In this document: piece after piece, positions 1 through 8,600 of the stretch
How the letters are laid out: each line of letters begins with the position of its first letter
How positions within the stretch are numbered: the stretch's first letter is position 1
Assembly (NCBI GenBank): GCA_946480655.1
Contig: CAMLKN010000004.1
Span: 1 to 29,934, forward strand
Direction: 5' to 3'
DNA: 29,934 bases
Origin: an uncultured Devosia sp.
GTDB lineage: Bacteria; Pseudomonadota; Alphaproteobacteria; Rhizobiales; Devosiaceae
Notes under the pieces: model-generated
Told to the model about the DNA's origin: nothing
The model's input: only the letters and a program-made list of their open reading frames with translations
Database searches by the model: none
Program-made: the position numbers and the translations under genes

Positions 1-905
1 GGCTCTCCAGCGCCGCCCGGCTGCAGGCGTGCGGCGGCGAGGGCGGTGTCGATGGCGGGCTGCGAGACGTCACAGCCAGGCAGTCGTGCCCTGATCTCCG
101 CACCGATCGCCGGATGCAGCGTGAGGACGCCGCCGATGAAGGCGACGGGGCGCTCGCCGACACGCGCCTGCAAGGCCGTGGCCAATTCTGCCAGTTCGGA
201 CCCGGCCTGCCGGAGGATGTCGAGGGCGGCCGCGTCACCGGCTTCTGCCGCCCGCGCCACGCCGACCGCCAGCGCCCCGATCCGCCCCCGGTCGCCGCCA
301 TAAACATATTGGCGCACATCGTGCCATTCGGCGCCGCCTACCAAGGCAAAGAGCGCCTCGGCCAGCAACTCTACATCGGAGAACGAACCGGTGCGGTCCA
401 GCGTGCGGTAGATGCAGTCGAGCGCATGCAGGGCGATCCAGCTGCCCGATCCCGCATCATCGATCAGAATGCCCCTGCCACCCACCCGGGTCACGATGCC
501 ATCCGCCGCCACATGGACGCCGATGGATCCCGTGCCGGCGGAGACCAGATGCCCCTCGCCTGGGTGGAAGTGCGCCGCATAGGCCAGGACGATATCGTCC
601 GTGACCAGCACGCGGTCACCAGTCAGCCCCAAGGCTGCGCCGGCAAGGGCCTGGATGTCGGGCGCTGCCGCGGCGCCGAAGCCGGTCAAGCCGCCGACCA
701 GACCTGTCGGCTCAAGCCCTGCGGCCGAGACCGCTTCGGCAAGCTGGGTCAGGGCCGTGCCCAGGCGCTGGCGCTCCGCCGGGTTGAACACATGCGCCGT
801 GGCGCCGCCGACGCTCCCGCGTGCCACCACCTGTCCCTCGGTGTCGCAGGCGACCCAGCGGCTGGCTGTGCCGCCGACATCGAGGCCGAGATGGACCGGT
901 TTCAC
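1..905 (-). CDS. BadF/BadG/BcrA/BcrD-family amino-sugar kinase (partial, C-terminus beyond window)
   Basis: Reading leftward from a GTG at 905, an open frame of about 301 codons runs off the window edge. It begins VKPVHLGLDVGGT, the ATP-phosphate-binding loop of the ASKHA fold. It also carries TDDIVLAYAAHF, VSAGTGSIGVHV and GGRGILIDDAGSGSW, typical of BadF-type N-acetylglucosamine kinases. The GTG overlaps the nanE stop as GTGA, so the two are translationally coupled; no better upstream start exists in this frame. The family phosphorylates sugars such as GlcNAc with ATP in the cytosol, and Clostridium MurK of the same family accepts both MurNAc and GlcNAc. Lying in an operon that shares an operator motif with murQ, this enzyme may make GlcNAc-6-P, ManNAc-6-P or MurNAc-6-P. 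The family call is secure; the substrate is inferred. Confidence 0.85.
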   Translation of the reverse strand, partial: MKPVHLGLDVGGTASRWVACDTEGQVVARGSVGGATAHVFNPAERQRLGTALTQLAEAVSAAGLEPTGLVGGLTGFGAAAAPDIQALAGAALGLTGDRVLVTDDIVLAYAAHFHPGEGHLVSAGTGSIGVHVAADGIVTRVGGRGILIDDAGSGSWIALHALDCIYRTLDRTGSFSDVELLAEALFALVGGAEWHDVRQYVYGGDRGRIGALAVGVARAAEAGDAAALDILRQAGSELAELATALQARVGERPVAFIGGVLTLHPAIGAEIRARLPGCDVSQPAIDTALAAARLQPGGAGE

Positions 906-1567
906 CTGGGCACGCCCTGCTGAACAAAGCTTCGGGTGATTTCGCGGGGGTTGGTGATCATGGTTCCGACAACAACGGCATGGGCTCCCGAAGCGAAGGC
1001 TTCCGCAACCCGCTCGGGGGTGTTGTAACGCCCTTCGGCGATCACGGGAACATCGAGGCGAAGCGCCAAGCGTTCCAGCAGCGCCAGGTCGGGCGCATCC
1101 GGCTTGGGCTGGGTAGTCTCGGTGTAGCCGGACAGGGTCGTGGCGACATAGTCCGCCCCCCATTCGGCGGCCTTGAGACCCTCCTCGAAAGTCGCGATGT
1201 CGGCGAAGACTTCGGCGCCCAGTTCGTTGCGAATACGCCGGACCAGCACGCTGGGATGCTCGCCGTCGCGCGGGCGCTCGGTGCAATCGAGCGCCACGAT
1301 GGCTGCGCCGGCGGCCACGATAGCCTCGGCGGCGGCGAAATCGGGGGTGATATAGACCGGAAAGGCATCGGAAAACACCTTGTGGATGCCGATCACCGGC
1401 AGCCCGGATGCCTTGACGGCGGCAATGTCGGCCGGTCCATTGGCGCGGATCGCCACGGCCCCGCCGTCGCGGGCTGCCAGGGCCATGGCGCCCATGAATT
1501 GCGGACCGTGCAGCGGGTTGTCCGCCCGCGCCTGGCAGGAAACGACGAGGCCCCTGGGCAGCATCAT
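902..1567 (-). CDS. nanE: N-acetylmannosamine-6-phosphate 2-epimerase NanE
   Basis: The 221-residue product is a TIM-barrel enzyme converting ManNAc-6-P to GlcNAc-6-P. Family signatures are in order: GLVVSCQA (6-13), NPLHGP, GGAVAIRANG (35-44), LPVIGIHK (56-63, with the likely catalytic Lys63), VYITPD, ALDCTERPR, FADIATFEEG, TTLSGYT, and VIAEGRYNTPE with the second catalytic acid. Length is normal for the family. The ATG at 1567 overlaps the upstream permease stop as ATGA; a second in-frame ATG follows immediately. It is the fifth gene of the sugar-importer operon and is followed by the BadF kinase with a GTGA overlap. NanE usually marks sialic acid or ManNAc catabolism, but no sialate lyase (NanA) is visible here. 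The identification is strong; its purpose in this locus is open. Confidence 0.95.
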   Translation of the reverse strand: MMLPRGLVVSCQARADNPLHGPQFMGAMALAARDGGAVAIRANGPADIAAVKASGLPVIGIHKVFSDAFPVYITPDFAAAEAIVAAGAAIVALDCTERPRDGEHPSVLVRRIRNELGAEVFADIATFEEGLKAAEWGADYVATTLSGYTETTQPKPDAPDLALLERLALRLDVPVIAEGRYNTPERVAEAFASGAHAVVVGTMITNPREITRSFVQQGVPR

Positions 1568-2433
1568 TTCACCGCGCCCGAGGTCATGCCGGCGATGAAC
1601 TGCCGCGAGAGCACGATGTAGATGAGGATGATCGGCGCGGCCGACAGGGTCAGGCCGGAGAACAGCACACCCCAGTCGGTCGTATACTCGCCCATGAAAG
1701 TCGTGAGGCCCTGCGGCAGCGTCTTCAGATCATCGTTCTGGATGAAGACCAGCGGGAAGAAGAAGTCGTTCCAGATGGGCACGACATTCTGGATGCCGGC
1801 GATGACCATGGCGGGACGCACCAGCGGCAGCATGATCGACCACATGATCCGCGCTTCGGACGCGCCGTCCATGCGCGCGGCGTCCTCCAACTCATTGGGC
1901 AGGGTGCGGATGAAGCCGGTCATGATGAAGATCGTCGTGGGCAGGCCCATGGCCGTATAGACGAAGATCAGCGAGAGCTGGTTGTTGAGGATGGAAAGGT
2001 CCCGCATGAGCATGAAGAGCGGGATGATGGCGAGCTTGAGTGGCAGCGTCAGCCCGGCGACGAAGAACATCAGGATGAAATTGGCGCCGGTGAAGGCGTA
2101 ACGCCCGATGGCATAGGCCGCCATCGTGCCCAGCGTCAGGATCAGCACCATGGAGGCGCCGGTGACAACGAAGGAATTGAGCAGGTAGCGCAGGAAATTG
2201 GTCTGCGTCCAGATTTTCGCGAAGTTCCCGATCTGGGTGAAATCGGGAATGCCGAAAGGCGACTGGAAGATTTGCGGCGTGGTCTTGAAGGCCGAAAAGA
2301 CCATGATGACGATCGGCGCCAGCATGATGATGGTGTTGGCGATCAGGATGACCTGGAGCAGACCGTCGCGGCCCAAGGTGCCGATCAGCCCCCGGCGATC
2401 ATAGTAGGTGTCGGTCTGGGTGACGGCGCTCAT
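1564..2433 (-). CDS. CUT1 sugar ABC transporter permease (MalG/UgpE type)
   Basis: This 289-residue inner-membrane protein has about six hydrophobic segments, the first near residues 25-48. The cytoplasmic EAA loop is at 181-207 (ELEDAARMDGASEARIMWSI, then LPLVRP) and contacts the ATPase. Length and topology fit the MalG/UgpE half of carbohydrate-uptake family 1 importers. It overlaps both neighbours by ATGA (with the MalF-type permease upstream and nanE downstream), so permease and enzyme are coupled. The transported sugar cannot be read from the sequence; nanE, the kinase and the shared MurR-like operator point to an amino sugar such as GlcNAc, ManNAc or MurNAc. Confidence 0.93.
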   Translation of the reverse strand: MSAVTQTDTYYDRRGLIGTLGRDGLLQVILIANTIIMLAPIVIMVFSAFKTTPQIFQSPFGIPDFTQIGNFAKIWTQTNFLRYLLNSFVVTGASMVLILTLGTMAAYAIGRYAFTGANFILMFFVAGLTLPLKLAIIPLFMLMRDLSILNNQLSLIFVYTAMGLPTTIFIMTGFIRTLPNELEDAARMDGASEARIMWSIMLPLVRPAMVIAGIQNVVPIWNDFFFPLVFIQNDDLKTLPQGLTTFMGEYTTDWGVLFSGLTLSAAPIILIYIVLSRQFIAGMTSGAVK

Positions 2434-3350
2434 ATCTGGATCTCCCGGGCGCGCAGCCGCACGGTAATGACCGAGGCGATGACGGCAATGAAGAGGAAAA
2501 TCAGCACGGCCAGGGCGCTGCCGAGGCCGAAATCCTGCTGGCCGGCGGAGACGTTGCCGAAGGCGGTGCGGTAGAAATAGAGCCCAAGCACGTCGGTCGA
2601 CCCGAAGGGGGAGCCATCAAGCCCGCCCATGATGTAGGGCAGCTCGAACCAGTTGAAGGCGCCGACAAACAGCAGGGTGAAGACGATGGTTGCGCTGGGG
2701 GCGACCAGTGGCCAGACCACCTTGGTGATCTTGACCCACTCGCTCTCGGTCTCCATGCGCACCGCATCCAGGATTTCGCCGGGAATGCGCTGCATGCCCG
2801 CAAGGAAGACCAGCGTGGGGAAGCCCACCATATGCCAGGCCTGGGCGACGATGATGCTCCAGAGCGCCGTGCCGCTCTGCCCCAGCCAGGGCTGGGCCAG
2901 CCACCCCAGGCCCATGGACTTGAGGGTGATGTTCACCACGCCGAACAGCGGATGGTAGAAGAGCTTGAACAGGTAAGCGACGATGATCGTGGACAGGACC
3001 ACCGGCAGGAAGACCGCGATGCGGTGGAACCGGGCACCCGGCAATTCGCGCCAGAGTGCATAGGCCAGGATGAAGCCGAGGCCGTTCTGGAGCACCATAA
3101 GCGCGAAAAAGACGATGATATTGTTCCTGAAGGCGTTGAGCGTCCAGCTGCGATAGGGCTCGACGAAGAGCACGGTGTGGAAGTTCTCGAGGCCCACGAA
3201 GTCGAGCCGCTTGAGGCCCTGCCAGTCGAAGAAGGCATAGGCGAAGGCCGAGATGATCGGATAGACGATGAACAGCGCCACGAAGGCCAGTGGCGGTACG
3301 ATGAGGACGGTGATCCAGAGGCCGCGTCCTGTCATGCGAAGTCTGGGCAT
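2430..3350 (-). CDS. CUT1 sugar ABC transporter permease (MalF/UgpA type)
   Basis: This 306-residue membrane protein begins with a transmembrane segment at about 11-40 (LWITVLIVPPLAFVALFIVY) and has five further hydrophobic stretches. It is the MalF/UgpA partner of the downstream permease, overlapping it by ATGA. The EAA loop at 192-218 reads EILDAVRMETESEW, followed by ITKVVWPLVAP. The usual D-G-A of the loop is replaced by E-T-E, which is unusual for the nearly invariant glycine, but the C-terminal L-P part is kept. The gene lies 191 bases after the binding-protein gene, a gap holding two stem-loops. Only a weak ribosome-binding site precedes the ATG. Confidence 0.93.
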   Translation of the reverse strand: MPRLRMTGRGLWITVLIVPPLAFVALFIVYPIISAFAYAFFDWQGLKRLDFVGLENFHTVLFVEPYRSWTLNAFRNNIIVFFALMVLQNGLGFILAYALWRELPGARFHRIAVFLPVVLSTIIVAYLFKLFYHPLFGVVNITLKSMGLGWLAQPWLGQSGTALWSIIVAQAWHMVGFPTLVFLAGMQRIPGEILDAVRMETESEWVKITKVVWPLVAPSATIVFTLLFVGAFNWFELPYIMGGLDGSPFGSTDVLGLYFYRTAFGNVSAGQQDFGLGSALAVLIFLFIAVIASVITVRLRAREIQI

Positions 3351-3453
3351 TTGGAGCTCGCTTGGGCTTGGTTACCCTGGCTTCACCCCCCACGCTCAGT
3401 CTCCCCCTATCAACGGGAGGAGGCGCTGGACTGAAACCTCGGTGTTCATCGTC

Positions 3454-3519
3454 TCCCTCCCCTAGGGGGAGGGATCAAGGGTGGGGTGGCATCGCCGAGT
3501 GAACCGCGAGTGCCACCCC
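3454..3519 (-). repeat. Two GC-rich stem-loops between binding-protein and permease genes
   Basis: The 191-base gap between the CUT1 binding-protein gene and its permease gene holds two inverted repeats. One has 9-base arms TCCCTCCCC (3454-3462) and GGGGAGGGA (3466-3474). The other has arms GGGGTGGCA (3483-3491) and TGCCACCCC (3511-3519), extended inward by TCGC/GCGA. Neither is followed by a T-run on the minus strand, so they look like mRNA-stabilising or REP-like elements rather than terminators. Nothing else is recognisable in the gap. Confidence 0.65.
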
Positions 3520-3541
3520 GGGGGCGGAGGGAGTGGCCGCC

Positions 3542-4783
3542 TTAGTTCTGGAAGGGCTCGTACCAGGCCGCCAGGCCGGTGGTCAGTGCCTCACCAATAG
3601 CTTCCGGAGTCGTCTCGCCGGCGAACAGCTTCTGCATCTCACCCTGGATCAGCACCGAGCCGGACGGTTCGCCATAACGGAAGTGGGCGAGCATCAGGTA
3701 GGGGATCGAGGACTGGTTGAGCTCGTTGACCTCGGCCAAGAGCGGGTTGTCGAAGGTGACACCCGGAATGGTCGAGATGTTGTTGAGCGTATTGGCGAAA
3801 GCCTGGCCGAATTCCTGGCTGGCCAGGTAGTTGACGAAGGTGATGGCCGCGTCCTTGTTCGGCGTGGCGGCATTGACCGCATAGCCGCCGTCGAAATAGA
3901 GGCCGACCAGCTTGTCGTCTTCCGCCGTTTCGCCGGGAGCGGCGAATACGCCCATCTCGATGTCCGGGTTCTGGGTCTTGAAATTGGCCAGTTCATAGGA
4001 GCCGCCAATGAACATGCCGGCCATGCCCGAAGCGAAGAGCTGCTGGGCGGACGGATAGTCAAGGCCGATGAAGCCATCGGGGAAGTAGCTGGCAGCCACT
4101 TCGGCCACGGCGCCAAGGGCCGAGGTGAAGCGCTCGTCGGTGAAGTCGGCGTCGCCGGCCATCAGGTCATTGTAGAAGTCCTTGCCCATGAGCGAGGAGC
4201 CCAGGCCAAACGTAACGGTCTCGTTCTGCCAGGCGGTTGCCGTGCCGTTGGCGAAGGGGATCATTCCGGCATCCTTCAGCTTCTGGCTGGCGGCCACCAG
4301 TTCATCCCAGGTCTGCGGCTCGGCAATGCCGTTGGCGTCGAAAATGGCCTTGTTGTAGATGACGAACTGGGTCTGGCTGGCGAAGGGCACGGCGTAGATC
4401 TGACCGTCCGAGCGCATGGTTTCGGCGGCAATGGCGGCCGGGTTGAAGTCGGCCAGCGCCGGGACCGTCTCAGTCGACAACGGCTCGAGATAGCCAGCCG
4501 AAGCAACATTCTCGAGCCCGCCATAGGCTCGCACCATCATCACATCGGGACCAGTGCCACCGGCCAGGGCGGTCGAAAGAATGGTGTTGTAATTGGCGGC
4601 TTCGAAAGTCTCGAACTTGACGGTGATGCCAGGATTGGCCGCCTCAAAAGTGTCGATGAACTGCTCATAGGCAGCCCTGTCTTCCTGGCGCCAGCTCCAG
4701 AACGTCAGGTCCTGGGCCAATGCCGGGGCGGCGACGAGCACGGCCCCGAGGGCTGCACCGATACGGATCAGATTGGTCTTCAT
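3542..4783 (-). CDS. CUT1 ABC transporter periplasmic sugar-binding protein
   Basis: This 413-residue extracellular solute-binding protein (family 1, MalE-like) captures the sugar for the two permeases encoded downstream. A Sec signal peptide covers residues 1-23 (KTNLIRIGAALGAVLVAAPALA), with cleavage expected after ALA and before Gln24. There is no lipobox cysteine. Mature motifs include LTFWSWRQEDRAAYEQFI, TGPDVMMVRAYGG, YAVPFASQTQFVIYNKAIFD and GMAGMFIGGSYELANF, all typical of the family. A strong AAGGAGAG ribosome-binding site precedes the ATG. The gene sits 51 bases after the ATPase gene and is followed by stem-loops at 3454-3519 that may raise its mRNA level over the permeases. The ligand is inferred to be an amino sugar from the neighbours only. 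Confidence 0.94.
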   Translation of the reverse strand: MKTNLIRIGAALGAVLVAAPALAQDLTFWSWRQEDRAAYEQFIDTFEAANPGITVKFETFEAANYNTILSTALAGGTGPDVMMVRAYGGLENVASAGYLEPLSTETVPALADFNPAAIAAETMRSDGQIYAVPFASQTQFVIYNKAIFDANGIAEPQTWDELVAASQKLKDAGMIPFANGTATAWQNETVTFGLGSSLMGKDFYNDLMAGDADFTDERFTSALGAVAEVAASYFPDGFIGLDYPSAQQLFASGMAGMFIGGSYELANFKTQNPDIEMGVFAAPGETAEDDKLVGLYFDGGYAVNAATPNKDAAITFVNYLASQEFGQAFANTLNNISTIPGVTFDNPLLAEVNELNQSSIPYLMLAHFRYGEPSGSVLIQGEMQKLFAGETTPEAIGEALTTGLAAWYEPFQN

Positions 4784-4834
4784 GGAGTTCCCTCTCCTTG
4801 CGAGTTCTCTTTGGTGGTCTTGTCCCGGCGCCCC

Positions 4835-5896
<1,062 letters not shown>

Positions 5897-5961
5897 TTGC
5901 TCTCTCCATCCCGATCCGCCCCACGCAGATCCCGTCGACATGCCCTACCGGCCATGACGAT

Positions 5962-5976
5962 GGAATACTAAATTCC
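5962..5976. promoter_or_regulatory. RpiR/MurR-type operator at the sugar-importer promoter
   Basis: The perfect 15-base palindrome GGAATACTAAATTCC lies over the -10 region of the minus-strand promoter. The same half-sites and spacing recur at 7085-7101 in the regulator/murQ intergenic region. An RpiR repressor bound here would block RNA polymerase. A sugar phosphate such as MurNAc-6-P is the probable inducer by analogy with MurR. Confidence 0.7.
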
Positions 5977-5994
5977 GCGCTTTAACAATGTCAA
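5965..5994 (-). promoter_or_regulatory. Sigma-70-type promoter of the sugar-importer/nanE/kinase operon
   Basis: On the minus strand TTGACA (5994-5989) is followed after 18 bases by TAGTAT (5970-5965). It lies in an AT-rich island unlike the surrounding GC-rich DNA, between the RpiR gene and the ATPase gene. The -10 hexamer is inside the palindromic operator. ATTCCGCG (5972-5979) and CGCGGAAT (6010-6017) form an inverted repeat around the -35. Confidence 0.7.
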
Positions 5995-6093
5995 GAATAT
6001 TTAATTACACGCGGAATGGCCGCAAATCGCCGAGGGTCCTGCGCTGACGCCCTTCAGGGTGTGTTCATTACCGCAGTCCTGGAGGGGCCCTGG

Positions 6094-6945
6094 CTATCGG
6101 GCCTTGAGCACCGTGACCGCGCTTTCCGAATTGTGGATGAAGTCGTGCGCATCGGCCTGCTGGCGAACCATCAGGATGAACATCATGTCCATCAGCATCA
6201 GCTGCGCGTCGCGCGAGGTGATGGCCGAAGATCGCACCCGCTCTTCGTCGGCAACCGTGAAGAGGTGAATGTCGGCGAGCTCGATCAGCGGGTTGGGCTG
6301 CAGGCCGGTCATGGAGATGACCGTAGCGCCCCGCTGCTTGGCGACCTCGGCAATGCGCAGGGTTTCCACGCTTCTGCCCGAATGGGACAGTGCCAGCAGC
6401 ACGTCCTTCTCGTTGAGCGCCGAGGCATTGGAGATCTGGATGTGACTGTCGCTGTCGATCAGCGCCACGCGGCCAAGCTTCAACAACTTATAGGAAAAAT
6501 CCTTGGCCACGAGGGAGGATGCACCCACCCCCGCCAACTGGATCTTTCGGGCATTGACCAGCGAGGTCAGCGCCAGATCGATGGTCTGCTCGTTGTTGGC
6601 AGCCAGAGTCTCCCGCATGGAGAGGAGCTTTGAGCCGATCAGCTTTTGCAGGATGGTGACATAGCTGTCGCTGGCATCAATCGTGCCGTGAATGACCCCG
6701 CCGGGGGTGTGCCATTCGAGCGCCTTGGCCTTGTTGACCGCAAGCTTGAGCTGCTGGTAGCCGGCATAGCCCAGCTTTTGGCTGAACTTGACCACGCTCG
6801 ACTGGCTCCGGCCGGTCGCTTCGGCGAGAGCGGCCGAGGAAAGGGTCAGCATCTGCTCGGGGTGGTCGATGATGAACTGGGCGATCTGGCGATCGGCCTG
6901 GGTCATGGATTCGAGCTTGGCGCTGAGGACTTTCAGGACAGACAT
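6094..6945 (-). CDS. MurR/RpiR-family transcriptional regulator (HTH-SIS), first copy
   Basis: This 283-residue regulator has the standard two-domain build. The N-terminal HTH_6 domain has its helix-turn-helix around 34-63 (LSSAALAEATGRSQSSVVKF). The C-terminal sugar-isomerase (SIS) domain has GVGASS (139-144) and LALSHSGRSVET (184-195), which bind a phosphosugar. The ATG at 6945 has GGAAG six bases upstream. It is divergent from murQ, with a GGAAT-N5-ATTCC palindrome between them and a second one ahead of the downstream importer operon. It is therefore the likely regulator of both. E. coli MurR (SIS type) represses murQP and is released by MurNAc-6-P; the same ligand is inferred here. Repression rather than activation is suggested by the operators sitting on promoter elements. 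Confidence 0.92.
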   Translation of the reverse strand: MSVLKVLSAKLESMTQADRQIAQFIIDHPEQMLTLSSAALAEATGRSQSSVVKFSQKLGYAGYQQLKLAVNKAKALEWHTPGGVIHGTIDASDSYVTILQKLIGSKLLSMRETLAANNEQTIDLALTSLVNARKIQLAGVGASSLVAKDFSYKLLKLGRVALIDSDSHIQISNASALNEKDVLLALSHSGRSVETLRIAEVAKQRGATVISMTGLQPNPLIELADIHLFTVADEERVRSSAITSRDAQLMLMDMMFILMVRQQADAHDFIHNSESAVTVLKAR

Positions 6946-7084
6946 TTCGGCTTCCGTGACACCGGCGCCGACCCCAGTCCCGCCTGTGCGAGGACTAAAG
7001 CCGACAGCATCAAAATTGCAACTGGCTTCTGCCGATCCACCATCAGGCGGGAGTTTTCCCCACCATCATGACCGGATCTGAGTA

Positions 7085-7101
7085 TGGAATACAATATTCC
7101 A
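7085..7101. promoter_or_regulatory. RpiR/MurR-type operator between the regulator and murQ
   Basis: TGGAATACAATATTCCA is a perfect 17-base palindrome (6-base arms, 5-base spacer). It matches the operator at 5962-5976 in half-site and spacing. It sits just upstream of the murQ -35 box. An extra partial palindrome GGAATATTC (7118-7126) lies between the murQ -35 and -10. Its position suits control of both murQ and the divergent regulator gene. Confidence 0.75.
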
Positions 7102-7108
7102 TTTCACG

Positions 7109-7137
7109 TTGACACAAGGAATATTCACTTCTAGCAT
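7109..7137 (+). promoter_or_regulatory. Sigma-70-type promoter of the murQ operon
   Basis: TTGACA (7109-7114), a 17-base spacer and TAGCAT (7132-7137) put transcription start near 7144, about 20 bases before the murQ ATG. The spacer includes GGAATATTC, resembling an operator half-site pair. Confidence 0.7.
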
Positions 7138-7163
7138 CGCGGCGGAACTTGAGCACAGGCACT

Positions 7164-8099
7164 ATGGCAAAAACCACCCTCATGGCCGAGCTGGAACGGC
7201 TCGTTTCCGAAGCCCGCAATCCAGAGACCATGCAGATCGACCTGATGACGTCGAGCGAAATCGTCGCGGCGATGAACAAGCAGGATGCAGGGGTCGCGGA
7301 GGCCGTGAAGAAGATCCTGCCTCAAGTCGCTGCCACTGTTGATCGCATTGTCGAGGCCTTCAAGTCGGGCGGACGGCTCATCTATATGGGCGCCGGCACC
7401 AGCGGACGGCTGGGCGTGCTGGACGCATCCGAATGCCCCCCGACCTTCGGCGTCCCCGAGGGCATGGTGATCGGGCTCATCGCCGGCGGCGACCGGGCGC
7501 TGCGGCACCCGATCGAGGGCGCCGAGGATTCCCAGGCTGAAGGACGGCGCGACCTGGAAAGGGTCAACCTGACGGCCAGGGATGTCGTTGTCGGCATCGC
7601 CGTCAGCGGCCGCACGCCCTATGTCATCGGCGGGCTCGACTACGCCAAGAGCGTCGGCGCATTCACGGCGGGGCTGTCCTGCAATCCGGATTCCGCCATC
7701 GCCCGAATGGCTGACATCGCCATTTCCCCTCTCGTGGGCCCGGAAGCGTTGACCGGCTCGACCCGGCTCAAGTCGGGCACCGCGCAGAAGCTGGTGCTCA
7801 ACATGCTGACGACCGCCAGCATGATCCGCATCGGCAAGTCCTATGAGAACCTCATGGTCGACCTCTCGGTCAGCAACGAGAAGCTCGCGGCGCGCGCCAC
7901 AAGGATCCTGATGGACGCGACCGGCTGTGCGGCGGACGACGCAGAAAAGTTCCTGGTGGCCAGCAACAACAACGTGAAGCTGGCCATTCTCATGGCCCTG
8001 ACCGGCATGAGCGCCGCCGAGGGCGAGATCTCGCTTCGCAATGCCGACGGCTTCCTGCGTCGCGCCGCTGCGCAGCACCAGCCGCGCGCGGCCATCTGA
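7164..8099 (+). CDS. murQ: N-acetylmuramic acid 6-phosphate etherase MurQ
   Basis: The 311-residue SIS-fold lyase cleaves the D-lactyl ether of MurNAc-6-P, giving GlcNAc-6-P and D-lactate in the cytosol. Diagnostic segments are [19 protein letters not shown] (69-87), [10 protein letters not shown] with Glu90, IEGAEDS with Glu121 (aligning with the two catalytic glutamates of E. coli MurQ, Glu83 and Glu114), [14 protein letters not shown] and [16 protein letters not shown]. Length is normal (E. coli 298). The ATG at 7164 is chosen because the predicted transcript starts near 7144; an in-frame TTG at 7149 would leave almost no leader. It heads a long operon continuing with GNAT, nagZ and an importer. 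Regulation is probably by the divergent RpiR protein. Confidence 0.97.
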   Translation: MAKTTLMAELERLVSEARNPETMQIDLMTSSEIVAAMNKQDAGVAEAVKKILPQVAATVDRIVEAFKSGGRLIYMGAGTSGRLGVLDASECPPTFGVPEGMVIGLIAGGDRALRHPIEGAEDSQAEGRRDLERVNLTARDVVVGIAVSGRTPYVIGGLDYAKSVGAFTAGLSCNPDSAIARMADIAISPLVGPEALTGSTRLKSGTAQKLVLNMLTTASMIRIGKSYENLMVDLSVSNEKLAARATRILMDATGCAADDAEKFLVASNNNVKLAILMALTGMSAAEGEISLRNADGFLRRAAAQHQPRAAI

Positions 8100-8108
8100 G
8101 GCCGGCTG

Positions 8109-8600
8109 ATGGACCTGCTCGTCAACCTCTACAGCCGCAACATGGACGCCCTGCGCGTGCGGGCGGCAGCAGTCGACGCCACTATCCGCGTCGCCCTGCC
8201 GCCCGAGCAGCACATCATCAAGGACTGGGTGCGCACCCATTTTTCCGAATACTGGGTGAGCGAAGTCACTGCCGCCATGGCGCACCAGCCGCCGGGGTGC
8301 CTCATTGCCACCATCGACGGGCAACTGGTTGGCTTTGCCTGTTACGATGCCACGGCGCGCGGTTTCTTCGGGCCCACCGGCGTGTCTGAAGACCAGCGCG
8401 GCAAGGGCCTGGGCCTCGCGCTCTTCTATCACACACTCGCTGCCATGAAGGCACAGGGCTACGCCTATGCCGTCATCGGCTCGGCCGGACCGGTCGATTT
8501 CTACGTCAAGGCCGCAGGCGCCATGCCCATCCCCTCCGACAAGGAGGACATCTATCAGGGGCTATTGCGCCTCAAGCCCAACCCCCAGGAAAACCCATAA
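8109..8600 (+). CDS. GNAT-family N-acetyltransferase (first copy)
   Basis: The 163-residue product has the acetyl-CoA pyrophosphate-binding motif GVSEDQRGKGLG (91-102), preceded by the beta-4 strand LVGFACYDATARGFFGP and followed by a helix. A later SAGPVDFYVKAAGA is the typical C-terminal beta-bulge region. It starts nine bases after murQ and its stop overlaps the nagZ start (TAATG), so it is embedded in the murein-degradation operon. The acceptor is unknown. The context suggests an amine from cell-wall material, such as glucosamine, muramic acid or a D-amino acid, but nothing in the sequence proves this. No signal peptide is present, so it acts in the cytosol. Confidence 0.88.
   Translation: MDLLVNLYSRNMDALRVRAAAVDATIRVALPPEQHIIKDWVRTHFSEYWVSEVTAAMAHQPPGCLIATIDGQLVGFACYDATARGFFGPTGVSEDQRGKGLGLALFYHTLAAMKAQGYAYAVIGSAGPVDFYVKAAGAMPIPSDKEDIYQGLLRLKPNPQENP

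Noticed and set aside
7131..8432. A 433-codon open frame on the minus strand
   Set aside because: It runs opposite murQ and the GNAT gene, both clearly coding on the plus strand. The translation is low-complexity, rich in His, Arg and Gly, without domain motifs.
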